Source: JAMXLO01 sp964427005
GTDB lineage: Bacteria > Pseudomonadota > Alphaproteobacteria > Acetobacterales > Acetobacteraceae
Assembly: GCA_964427005.1 (NCBI GenBank)
Contig: CAYRTL010000006.1
Span: forward strand, 1 to 64,000
Direction: 5' to 3'
DNA length: 64,000 nt
In this document: positions 51,373-59,211 of the stretch, piece by piece
How positions within the stretch are numbered: the stretch's first letter is position 1
Layout of the letters: the number at the start of each line of letters is the position of its first letter
Notes under the pieces: generated by a model
Told to the model about the DNA's origin: nothing
The model's input: the letters and a program-made list of their open reading frames with translations, nothing else
Databases searched by the model: none
Position numbers and translations under genes: made by a program

Positions 51373-52542
51373 ATGCCAGTCCGCATCACCGATGTGCGTG
51401 AAATCACCCAGCCGATCAGCTCGCCGATACGGAATGCGTATATCGACTTTTCCACCATGACCTCGAGCCTGGTTGCGGTGGTGACCAATGTCGAGCGCAA
51501 TGGCCGCCGCGTGATTGGCTACGGCTTCAACTCCAATGGCCGCTACGGCCAGGGTGGGTTGATCCGCGAACGCTTCGCTCCTCGCATCATGAACGCCGAA
51601 CCCGGCACATTGCTGGACGGGACGGGAGAGAACCTGAATCCGGACCGGATCTGGACCTGCATGATGACTAACGAAAAGCCGGGCGGGCACGGAGACCGCT
51701 CGGTCGCTGTCGGCACAATCGATATGGCCGTGTGGGACGCGGTCGCGAAGATCGCGGGCAAACCGCTGTTCCGTTTGTTGGCGGAGCGCCATGGCATCGA
51801 GGCCGATCCGCGAGTATTCGTCTATGCCGCGGGTGGCTACTACTATCCCGGCAAGGACGATTCAGCGCTGTGCGCGGAGATGCGCAGCTATCTCGATCGT
51901 GGGTATACCGTGGTGAAGATGAAGATCGGCGGTGAGAGCATTGATCAGGATCGGCGCCGTATCGAGGCCGTGCTGAAGGAAATTGGCAGCAACGCACAGC
52001 TTGCGGTGGATGCAAACGGTCGGTTTGATCTCGCCACGGCAATCAAGTACGCCAAGATGCTGCGCGATTATCCGTTGTTCTGGTACGAGGAAGCAGGCGA
52101 TCCACTCGATTACCAATTGCAGGCAGCGCTGGCGGAGTTCTATCCGGGCCCAATGGCGACCGGTGAGAATCTGTTCAGCCATCAGGATGCGCGCAATCTG
52201 ATCCGTTACGGCGGAATGCGCCCTGATCGTGACTGGCTGCAGTTCGACTGCGCCTTGTCGTACGGACTGTGTGAATACCAGCGCACATTGGCGATGCTGA
52301 AGGATGCGGGCTGGTCATGGCGGCGCTGTATCCCGCATGGTGGACATCAGATGTCGCTCGCCATCGCTGCCGGTTTGGGACTAGGAGGTAATGAGAGCTA
52401 TCCGGATGTGTTTCAGCCGTATGGCGGTTTTCCCGACGGCACACGTGTAGAGAACAGCATCGTCATCTTGCCGGAGCTGCCTGGAATCGGCTTCGAGGGG
52501 AAGAGCGACCTCTACCGGGTCATGCGTGAGTTGGCGGAGTAG
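51373..52542 (+). CDS. tarD: D(-)-Tartrate dehydratase (mandelate racemase group)
   Basis: A 389-residue enolase-superfamily enzyme. Length and residues match the characterised Bradyrhizobium D-tartrate dehydratase: Lys182-x-Lys184 (VKMKIGG), metal ligands Asp213, Glu239 and Glu265, His322 (IPHGGHQ), and Lys102 in NEKPGGHG. The enzyme dehydrates D-tartrate to oxaloacetate. The opening ITQPISSPIRNAYIDF and NGRYGQGGLIRERFAPRI near 55-72 are also near-identical in my memory of the family. It starts 27 bases after the glycosyltransferase gene and ends 5 bases before a Gfo/Idh gene. Confidence 0.93.
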   Translation: MPVRITDVREITQPISSPIRNAYIDFSTMTSSLVAVVTNVERNGRRVIGYGFNSNGRYGQGGLIRERFAPRIMNAEPGTLLDGTGENLNPDRIWTCMMTNEKPGGHGDRSVAVGTIDMAVWDAVAKIAGKPLFRLLAERHGIEADPRVFVYAAGGYYYPGKDDSALCAEMRSYLDRGYTVVKMKIGGESIDQDRRRIEAVLKEIGSNAQLAVDANGRFDLATAIKYAKMLRDYPLFWYEEAGDPLDYQLQAALAEFYPGPMATGENLFSHQDARNLIRYGGMRPDRDWLQFDCALSYGLCEYQRTLAMLKDAGWSWRRCIPHGGHQMSLAIAAGLGLGGNESYPDVFQPYGGFPDGTRVENSIVILPELPGIGFEGKSDLYRVMRELAE

Positions 52543-52547
52543 TCTGC

Positions 52548-53525
52548 GTGCTTCGCATCGGCATAGCTGGTGTCGGTCATTTCGGGCGCTATCATGCGCT
52601 GAAAGTCACTGCTTCCGAGCGTGCGACGCTCGCCGGGGTTTTCGACACAGATAGCGAGCGTGCCAAGACCATCGGCTGGGAAGCTGGTGCGCCTGATCTT
52701 GATCTGCCCGCCTTGCTAGCGGCGTGCGACGCGCTCGTCATCGCGGCGCCCGCGGAGGCACATTACGAGCTCGCCCATACCGCCTTGCTGGCTGGCAAAC
52801 ATGTGCTGGTAGAAAAGCCGATGGCTGCGACGTTGGCCCAGGCGGACGAACTTGCGGCGCTTGCTGCGGGGCGGAAGCTGGTATTGCAGGTAGGGCATCT
52901 CGAACGCTTTTCCGCGGCATTCGCAGCGATGGAGGGACGGCTCGGCGCACCTCTTTACGTGGAAGCGACCCGCATCGCGCCGTTCCGGCCGCGCGGTACC
53001 GACGTATCAGTCATTCTCGACCTGATGATCCACGATCTCGACCTGATCCTGTCGCTGGTGGCGAGCGAGATCGAAAGTGTCGACGCGGTCGGTGCCGCGG
53101 TCGCCAGCGAGCACGCAGATATCGCCAACGCACGCATCCGGTTCGTCAATGGTGCAGTGGCCACGATAACTGCCTCCCGCGTGTCCATGCGCACCGAACG
53201 ACGCATGCGCGTATTCGCGCGGGACGGCTATCTGGCAATGGATTTCGCCAATCGTCGCCTGACGGTGATTGCACGCGGTCGCGGAACGCCGGTTCCCGGT
53301 GTGTCGGACTTCGGCATAGAAGAGGTCTCGTGGCAGGAGCATGATTCGCTCGCAGCCGAGCACGCCGCGTTCATCGCTTCGGTGCTGGACGGAACACCGG
53401 TCCTGGTAGATGCAGCGGCCGGGCGGCAGGCCTTGGCGGCTGCATTGATGGTGACCGACAGCATCGAAGCCTCTCGCGCTCGAATGGTGGCTTCCGGGCT
53501 GATCGCGCCGTCCTCACCCGGATAG
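52548..53525 (+). CDS. Gfo/Idh/MocA-family oxidoreductase
   Basis: A 325-residue NAD(P)-dependent dehydrogenase: Rossmann motif GIAGVGHFGRYHA near residues 5-17, VEKPMAATLAQADELA near 91-106 with the catalytic-site EKP, and LQVGHLERFSAAFAAM near 117-132. The VGHLERF segment and the position beside lpxB recall GnnA-type UDP-GlcNAc 3-dehydrogenases used to make diamino lipid A; this is inference only. The GTG start at 52548 lies 5 bases after tarD. The gene ends inside the lpxB 3' end on the opposite strand (12-base overlap). Confidence 0.85.
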   Translation: MLRIGIAGVGHFGRYHALKVTASERATLAGVFDTDSERAKTIGWEAGAPDLDLPALLAACDALVIAAPAEAHYELAHTALLAGKHVLVEKPMAATLAQADELAALAAGRKLVLQVGHLERFSAAFAAMEGRLGAPLYVEATRIAPFRPRGTDVSVILDLMIHDLDLILSLVASEIESVDAVGAAVASEHADIANARIRFVNGAVATITASRVSMRTERRMRVFARDGYLAMDFANRRLTVIARGRGTPVPGVSDFGIEEVSWQEHDSLAAEHAAFIASVLDGTPVLVDAAAGRQALAAALMVTDSIEASRARMVASGLIAPSSPG

Positions 53526-54644
53526 CAACCACAGGACGGCGTCCGCTGCTGCCTCCGAAGGTGTGCCGGCTTCGGGGCGAAGCAGTTTCAGTACGTCCTG
53601 ACATGCTGAGCGCTGGGAAGCTGCCATCCCAGGGTCCTTGAGCAGCGCGCGTATCGCGGACGCGAGGCGATCGGGCGTACATGCCTCCTGCAGCAGTTCA
53701 GGAACAATCTCTCTCTTCGCCAGCAGGTTGACCAATGAGACATACGGCACGGTGAACAATCGCCGTCCAATGGCGGCACTGAGCGGATTCACACGGTAGG
53801 TAACCACCATCGGCACACCCGCCATCGCGAGTTCCAGGGTCGATGTCCCTGACTTGGTCAGTGCGGCGTCGGATGCTGCGAACGCGTCGTGTTTGTCTTC
53901 GTTGTCAGTCACCATTATTGGCTGGCGTTCCCAATGGCGCGCACCATCGCGCACCGCTTCCGCGACTGGTCCGGCCAAAGGCACCACGGGCGTCACCTCT
54001 GGCAGCCGCCGCAGTGTCTGCCCGAGTATCGGCATCAACCTGGCCACTTCGGTGCGTCGGCTGCCCGGCATGACTGTGAGCAGCCGCGTCCGCGCCTCAA
54101 CAGCGTGCCGTGCGCGGAAGCGTCCAGCATCGCCGGTGTCTGCGCCGCTTTCCAGCACAGGATGCCCGACAAACGTCGCGGGCAGGCCATGGCGCGCGAA
54201 CAAGGCCGGCTCGAAAGGCAGTAGGCAAAGCAACTGTTCCCACAATCCAGGGTAATGCCGCACGCGACCTTCGCGCCAAGCCCACACTTGCGGGGCGACA
54301 TAGTGAACCCGTCTTATGCCGAGTGGCTGGATTGCCCTGAGAAGCCGCAGCGTGAAGCCTGGACTGTCAATCGTGACAACAATGTCCGGCTTGCGTGCGG
54401 CAATGTCCGCCGCACTCTGCTGCAGCCGCTGGCGCAAGCGATACAGCCGCGGCAGCACCTCCAGCAGACCCATCAGGGCAAGTTCCTGTATTGGGAAGAG
54501 GCTGGCCAGTCCCTGCGCGGCCATTTGTGGGCCGCCAATCCCGGCGAAACGCATGTCCGGACGCCGAGAGGCAAGTGCCTGCATCAGCCGCGCGCCGAGT
54601 ACATCGCCGCTTGCCTCGCCGGCGACCAGATAGATCAGTGCCAT
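53514..54644 (-). CDS. lpxB: Lipid-A-disaccharide synthase
   Basis: A 376-residue inner-membrane-associated GT19 enzyme. It joins UDP-diacylglucosamine and lipid X into the lipid A disaccharide. The N-terminus YLVAGEASGDVLGARLMQAL near residues 4-23, the GIGGPQMAAQGL segment near 36, APQVWAWREGRVRHY near 137-151 and the donor region TKSGTSTLELAMAGVPMVV near 261-279 are all LpxB hallmarks. It lies alone on the minus strand instead of in the lpxD-fabZ-lpxA-lpxI cluster, and its 3' end overlaps the Gfo/Idh gene by 12 bases. Confidence 0.95.
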   Translation of the reverse strand: MALIYLVAGEASGDVLGARLMQALASRRPDMRFAGIGGPQMAAQGLASLFPIQELALMGLLEVLPRLYRLRQRLQQSAADIAARKPDIVVTIDSPGFTLRLLRAIQPLGIRRVHYVAPQVWAWREGRVRHYPGLWEQLLCLLPFEPALFARHGLPATFVGHPVLESGADTGDAGRFRARHAVEARTRLLTVMPGSRRTEVARLMPILGQTLRRLPEVTPVVPLAGPVAEAVRDGARHWERQPIMVTDNEDKHDAFAASDAALTKSGTSTLELAMAGVPMVVTYRVNPLSAAIGRRLFTVPYVSLVNLLAKREIVPELLQEACTPDRLASAIRALLKDPGMAASQRSACQDVLKLLRPEAGTPSEAAADAVLWLLSG

Positions 54645-54699
54645 CCAGTGGACCGATACGGGGTGGGCCGGTCAGGATGCAAGGGAGCGTCTCGCATTT

Positions 54700-54732
54700 G
54701 ATGTGTGGAACATCCGTACAGATGTGAAACAT
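54700..54732. promoter_or_regulatory. Direct-repeat motif, possible operator
   Basis: GATGTGTGGAACAT (54700-54713) and GATGTGAAACAT (54721-54732) are related direct repeats whose starts are 21 bases apart, or two helical turns. They lie 55-90 bases upstream of lpxB (minus) and 80-115 bases before the small plus-strand ORF. Such phasing is typical of a regulator binding one face of DNA. Nothing else supports the call. Confidence 0.25.
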
Positions 54733-54813
54733 GCGCTCATCTACGTTCGCGTCAAAAGGAGGGGGGACACGCGCGTGACCCATTCATCCCAGGCGCGGGC
54801 CGCTTAGACTGCC

Positions 54814-54927
54814 ATGCGTCGCTATCCGGACGGCAACTATCGCTTACGCCCGGGCGACTGGCTCATCCTGCTGATTGGGGTGGCGCTGTTGTTTGCATCC
54901 GGCGCGGTCGTGCTGCGATTATTCTAG
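54814..54927 (+). CDS. Possible 37-residue membrane peptide
   Basis: ATG at 54814 opens a 37-codon frame ending at TAG (54925-54927). It encodes a basic, polar N-terminus (MRRYPDGNYRLRPGD) and one hydrophobic helix (WLILLIGVALLFASGAVVL), ending LRLF. The Arg-Pro-Gly-Asp-Trp junction and the single clean helix look like small inner-membrane proteins. There is no clear ribosome site, and it is the only content of the 315-base gap between lpxB and the SDR gene apart from the direct repeats. The next gene starts 32 bases downstream. Confidence 0.4.
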   Translation: MRRYPDGNYRLRPGDWLILLIGVALLFASGAVVLRLF

Positions 54928-54959
54928 CCTGACCTATCGTCCGTATCAGGAGGCAGGGA

Positions 54960-55718
54960 ATGCGCGGCTTGCACGGCAAGCGGGTGATCTTGACTGGCGG
55001 TGCGAGCGGGATTGGCCGCGCGGCTGCGCTTCGCCTCGCGAATGAGGGCTGCATCCTTGCGATTTTCGATCTGAACGAAGCAGGTGCCACGGAGACGGCC
55101 GAACAATGTCCTGATCAGGATGCGGTCCGCGCATTTCGCGTCGATATTACCCATGAGGCAGAGGTCAGGGCGGCCGTTGCCGCATTCGAGAAAGAGTTTG
55201 GCCCGGCGGAAGGCCTTGCCAATATCGCTGGTTGGGATCGGCCCATCAGGTTTCTCGATACCGATCGTGCCTTCTGGGACAAAGTCATTCAGATCAATTT
55301 GTACGGCCCGCTCATCATGCATCACGTCGTGGCCCGAGGAATGGCTGAACGGCGAGCAGGTCGCGTGGTGAATGTCGCGTCCGACGCCGGACGGGTCGGA
55401 TCATCGGGCGAGGCCGTATATTCGGCCTGCAAGGGCGGGCTCATTGCATTCACCAAGACGCTCGCGCGCGAACTGGCGGGCAGGGGAGTGACGCTGAATG
55501 TCCTGTGTCCCGGCCCTACGGACACACCCCTGTTCGACGAGTTTCGCCAGGCGCCCGGCGGCGACAAGCTGGGAGACGCATTGGCACGCGCCATCCCGCT
55601 TCGACGGCTCGGTCAGCCGGACGACTATCCAGGCGTGATTGCCTTTCTGTTGAGCGACGATGCGGCGTACATGACGGGCCAGACCATCAGTGTGTCGGGC
55701 GGGCTGACGATGGTCTGA
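54960..55718 (+). CDS. Short-chain dehydrogenase/reductase
   Basis: A 252-residue classical SDR: cofactor motif TGGASGIGRAAA near residues 12-23, NIAGW near 89, the catalytic Ser in VNVASDAGRVGSSGEAVYSA near 137-156 and Y-x3-K in AVYSACKGGLIAF near 152-164, followed by VTLNVLCPGPTDTPL near 181. The opening HGKRVILTGGASGIG resembles 2-hydroxycyclohexanecarboxyl-CoA and related acyl-CoA dehydrogenases, but specificity is open. It starts 32 bases after a small ORF and converges with a MaoC-type dehydratase gene. Confidence 0.87.
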   Translation: MRGLHGKRVILTGGASGIGRAAALRLANEGCILAIFDLNEAGATETAEQCPDQDAVRAFRVDITHEAEVRAAVAAFEKEFGPAEGLANIAGWDRPIRFLDTDRAFWDKVIQINLYGPLIMHHVVARGMAERRAGRVVNVASDAGRVGSSGEAVYSACKGGLIAFTKTLARELAGRGVTLNVLCPGPTDTPLFDEFRQAPGGDKLGDALARAIPLRRLGQPDDYPGVIAFLLSDDAAYMTGQTISVSGGLTMV

Positions 55719-55728
55719 GCAACGCGTT

Positions 55729-56193
55729 TCAGCCAGCGTCGCGGCATTTGATCATGCGGAGGGGCGTATAGATCAGCGCGACCGTCCCGTCGTGCTTGAC
55801 CACCTGATTGCGCGTACGCACCAGGCCACGGCCCGGCCTGTTGCGCGACAGACGCGCCTCGATGACCTCGACCTCCACATGGATCGTGTCGCCGGCGAAG
55901 ACCGGCTTCTCCACGTTCAGCTCCATGTTCAGGAACGCGAAGCCGGTATGCTGCATCGTCGCCTGCACCAGCAGTCCCTCTGCAAAGCAGTAAGCCAGCG
56001 CCGCGGGTGCCACGCGGCTCTTGATGTCCGATTCCTCGCGCAAGAACTCCAGGTTGGTGAACAGGACTTCCACCATCCCCGTGCAGTTCACGAAATTGGT
56101 GATGTCGGCTTCCGTTACCGTTCGGCCGATGGTGCGGAACTTCTTTCCGACCGGAAGGTCCTCGTAATAGAAGCCAAGACCGACCGTTTGCAT
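55729..56193 (-). CDS. MaoC-like hotdog-fold dehydratase
   Basis: A 154-residue single-hotdog protein. The family catalytic D/H pair is not fully conserved: TVTEADITNFVNCTGMVE near residues 25-42 carries the Asp region, but the usual N-x6-H segment is replaced by VEVLFTNLEFL. VAPAALAYCFAEGL near 61 and KPVFAGDTIHVEVEVIEARLS near 95-115 are typical. It may act as an enoyl-CoA or beta-hydroxyacyl-CoA hydratase or a thioesterase. The 10-base converging gap with the SDR gene suggests that the two may serve one acyl-CoA pathway. Confidence 0.82.
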   Translation of the reverse strand: MQTVGLGFYYEDLPVGKKFRTIGRTVTEADITNFVNCTGMVEVLFTNLEFLREESDIKSRVAPAALAYCFAEGLLVQATMQHTGFAFLNMELNVEKPVFAGDTIHVEVEVIEARLSRNRPGRGLVRTRNQVVKHDGTVALIYTPLRMIKCRDAG

Positions 56194-56220
56194 TGATCTT
56201 CTCCCGCTGACTGGTCATTG

Positions 56221-57261
56221 TCAGCGGGTTCCGGTATCACCTTCAAGTCCCGCCTCCGTTCCACGGTTTCGGCTGGAGATCAAGCCGATGGTGATCCCGC
56301 CGAGTGCCATCAGGATGGCGGCAAGTGCGGTCCGGTGCCGGCTGAGGAAGAACTCCCAACTGAAATTCCGCGCGCGTGCATCGAACCGGCCGTGCGCACC
56401 GTAATTGCCTGGCACGGTGTCAAAAAGGTTCGCTGGTGCGTCTGGTGGTTTGGGTTCATCCGTTAGCTGTCCCGAGTAACCGATCCTTGCCAGCACCCGG
56501 TCCAGCAGTCCAGGCGCGATCCGGTTTGCAAGTATCGTCTTCACGGTGGGCGCACCCACCCAGACTTCCCGGCGGCAATGGAACGCCGCGAAAACGATGG
56601 CGCGGGCAGGCACTTCGGGCTGGAAGATCGGCGGCACGGGTTGCGGCCGCCGCTCCATCTTGTTGAGTGCCCAATCGAACTGCGGCGTATTCACCGCGGG
56701 CAGATGCACCATTGTCAGGTGGACATTTACCCCGTCATGCAGCAGCTCGGAACGAAGCGAGTCGGTGAATCCCCGCACCGCGAACTTGGCACCGCAATAA
56801 GCCGATTGCAGCGGAATGGCCCGGTACGACAAGGCTGAACCGACATTGACAATAGTCCCGCGATTGCGCGCCCGCATGCGCGCCAGCGCTACCATCGTGC
56901 CGTGTACCTGTCCCAGATAGGTCACCTCGGTCGCGCGCCTGAACTCATCTGGTGTAATGTGATGGACCGGGGCGAAGATTGTCGCCATCGCATTGTTCAC
57001 CCAGACATCGATCGGGCCAAGCTCCTGCTCGATCTGCGATGCCGCAGTATCCAGTGCAGCGAAATTGGCCACATCGGCTTGAACCGGCAGAGCCCGCACT
57101 CCCAATCGGCATAATTCGCCAGCCGCTTCGTCCAGCCGCTGCTGATTGCGCGCGATCAGCGCCACGTTGCAGCCATGCCGCGCGAACTCCCTTGCCGTCG
57201 CGCGACCCACACCGGCGCTCGCGCCGGTAACCACCACAACTTTTGACAATTGTATCTCCAT
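56221..57261 (-). CDS. SDR-family oxidoreductase with C-terminal membrane segment
   Basis: A 346-residue SDR: TGASAGVGRATAREFAR near residues 12-28, NNAMATIFAPVHHI near 88, catalytic Ser in VNVGSALSYRAIPLQS near 137 and Y-x3-K in AYCGAKFAVRGF near 153-164. After the catalytic domain (to about 250), a linker and a final hydrophobic helix (TALAAILMALGGITIGLI near 309-326) suggest tethering to the membrane. Such long SDRs are common in stress-associated clusters with DUF892 proteins. The 162-base gap to the divergent TPP enzyme gene must contain its promoter, for which no EcfG-like site is seen on this strand. Confidence 0.85.
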   Translation of the reverse strand: MEIQLSKVVVVTGASAGVGRATAREFARHGCNVALIARNQQRLDEAAGELCRLGVRALPVQADVANFAALDTAASQIEQELGPIDVWVNNAMATIFAPVHHITPDEFRRATEVTYLGQVHGTMVALARMRARNRGTIVNVGSALSYRAIPLQSAYCGAKFAVRGFTDSLRSELLHDGVNVHLTMVHLPAVNTPQFDWALNKMERRPQPVPPIFQPEVPARAIVFAAFHCRREVWVGAPTVKTILANRIAPGLLDRVLARIGYSGQLTDEPKPPDAPANLFDTVPGNYGAHGRFDARARNFSWEFFLSRHRTALAAILMALGGITIGLISSRNRGTEAGLEGDTGTR

Positions 57262-57292
57262 CGTGCGCCCGCAAACCTAAACGAAGCGCCGC

Positions 57293-57318
57293 GGAACGGG
57301 ATTCATGGTGAAAAGGTT
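57293..57318 (+). promoter_or_regulatory. EcfG (general stress sigma factor)-type promoter, good match
   Basis: GGAAC (57293-57297), 17 bases, then GGTT (57315-57318), one base from the GGAAC-N16/17-CGTT consensus. It is on the plus strand, about 105 bases before the TPP enzyme ATG. The next downstream genes overlap or nearly abut, so it may drive the whole group up to 63444. Confidence 0.45.
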
Positions 57319-57423
57319 GCTTCGGTTTCACTGATCTCCACGCACCGTGATCGGGACGACGCAACGCGCGGACAGCGACAGACGTTGTGGAGGCAAATCA
57401 CCCAAACCCAGGGGGCCCCTCCC

Positions 57424-59211
57424 ATGAGCCAAACAGTCGGCGATTTCTTCTGGCGTCGCATGCATGATTGGGGGGTCCACACGGTCTTTGGCTACCCCGG
57501 CGACGGCGTGAATGGCCTGCTGGGTGCGCTGAACCGGACAAACGGCCAGTTCAAGTTCATCCAGGCCCGCCATGAGGAGATGGCCGCCTTCATGGCGGCC
57601 GCATACGCCAAGTTCACTGGAGAGGTCGGAGTCTGCCTGGCCACTTCCGGTCCCGGTGCATCCCACCTGATCACGGGACTCTACGACGCGAGACTCGACC
57701 ACATGCCGGTGGTAGCCATCACTGGTCAGCAGGCGCGCACGGCTCTTGGCGGGCACTACCAGCAGGAACTCGATCTGCCCAGTATGTTCAAGGACGTCGC
57801 GGGCGCGTTCGTCGCTCAGGCCAGCGCGCCAGCGCAAGTGCGGCACCTGGTCGATCGCGCCATGCGCATTGCCAAGGGAAACCGCCGCGTAACAGCCCTG
57901 GTGTTCCCGAACGACATCCAGGAGGCCACCTACACCGATCCGCCGCGCGCGCACGGCACCCTCCATTCCGGCGTTGGCTACAGCGAGCCATTGGTGGTGC
58001 CGCGCCAGCAGGACCTGCGCCGAGCGGCGGAGGTACTCAATGCCGGAAAGAAGGTGGCCATCCTTGTCGGTGCCGGCGCGCTGCATGCGACGGACGAAGT
58101 GATCGCGATCGCCGAGAAGCTGGGTGCGGGTGTGGCGAAGGCGCTGCTTGGCAAGGCAGTTTTGCCAGACGATTTGCCCTGGGTCACCGGCTCAATCGGA
58201 CTGCTCGGCACCAAGCCAAGCTGGGAGCTCATGAACAACTGCGACACGTTGCTGATGATCGGTTCGGGCTTTCCTTACTCCGAATTCCTGCCAAAGGAAG
58301 GTCAGGCGCGTGGCGTGCAGATCGACATCGAGCCTGAGATGCTCAGCCTCCGCTATCCGATGGAAGTGGACCTGGTTGGCGACTCAGCAGAAACGTTGCG
58401 CGCGCTTTTGCCAATGCTGGAGGAAAAGAACGACCGTTCCTGGCGCGAGCAGATCGAGAAGGAGGTTGCCGAGTGGTGGAAGGTGCTCGAAGCGCGCGCC
58501 ATGACGTCGGCCAATCCTGTCAATCCCCAGCGAGTGGTTTGGGAACTTTCTCCCCGAGTCCCGGAACGCGCCATCATCACCAGCGATTCCGGATCGTGCG
58601 CCAATTGGTATGCGCGTGATCTGAAGATCCGGCGCGGCATGATGTGTTCGCTGTCCGGCGGCCTCGCTTCGATGGGTGCGGCAGTTCCCTATGCGATCGC
58701 CGCCAAGATCGCCCATCCGGACCGGCCCGTCATCGCACTCGTCGGTGACGGCGCCATGCAGATGAACAACATGGCGGAGCTGATCACTGTCGCCAAATAC
58801 TGGCGGGAATGGTCCAACCCGAAGTGGGTGGTGTGCGTGTTCAACAACCAGGACCTCAACCAGGTCACCTGGGAACAGCGCGTGCAGGAAGGCGATCCGA
58901 AATTCAATGCGACACAGCAGATTCCCGACGTGCCCTATCACCGGTTTGCCGAACTGATCGGTTTGCGTGGGATCTACGTGGACAATCCAGATCGCCTGGC
59001 ATCGGCATGGGATGATGCCCTTGCATCCGATCGTCCTGTCGTTCTGGAGGTGAAGACCGATCCAGAAGTACCGCCGCTGCCGCCGCACATCACCCTGAAG
59101 CAGGCGAAGAACTTCATGTCGGCGATCCTGGCGCCCGACCCAAACGAGTCGGGCATGCTCCTCGGCGCGGCCAAGGAGGTGCTGAGCACAGTGCTGCCAG
59201 GCAAGGACTGA
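57424..59211 (+). CDS. Thiamine pyrophosphate-dependent enzyme, pyruvate oxidase (PoxB)-like
   Basis: A 595-residue TPP enzyme. ATG at 57424 is used; upstream codons are not protein-like. The cofactor-activating Glu lies at residue 51 or 52 (RHEEMAAFMAAAYAKF), SGPGASHL near 82 follows, and the TPP/Mg2+ motif runs from GDG (441-443) to NN (474-475). The central domain (about 200-340) is the FAD- or nucleotide-binding region of this family. The protein is close to PoxB-like and acetolactate-type enzymes that decarboxylate a 2-oxo acid; the substrate is not fixed. An EcfG-like promoter lies upstream, and the next gene start overlaps its stop. Confidence 0.87.
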   Translation: MSQTVGDFFWRRMHDWGVHTVFGYPGDGVNGLLGALNRTNGQFKFIQARHEEMAAFMAAAYAKFTGEVGVCLATSGPGASHLITGLYDARLDHMPVVAITGQQARTALGGHYQQELDLPSMFKDVAGAFVAQASAPAQVRHLVDRAMRIAKGNRRVTALVFPNDIQEATYTDPPRAHGTLHSGVGYSEPLVVPRQQDLRRAAEVLNAGKKVAILVGAGALHATDEVIAIAEKLGAGVAKALLGKAVLPDDLPWVTGSIGLLGTKPSWELMNNCDTLLMIGSGFPYSEFLPKEGQARGVQIDIEPEMLSLRYPMEVDLVGDSAETLRALLPMLEEKNDRSWREQIEKEVAEWWKVLEARAMTSANPVNPQRVVWELSPRVPERAIITSDSGSCANWYARDLKIRRGMMCSLSGGLASMGAAVPYAIAAKIAHPDRPVIALVGDGAMQMNNMAELITVAKYWREWSNPKWVVCVFNNQDLNQVTWEQRVQEGDPKFNATQQIPDVPYHRFAELIGLRGIYVDNPDRLASAWDDALASDRPVVLEVKTDPEVPPLPPHITLKQAKNFMSAILAPDPNESGMLLGAAKEVLSTVLPGKD

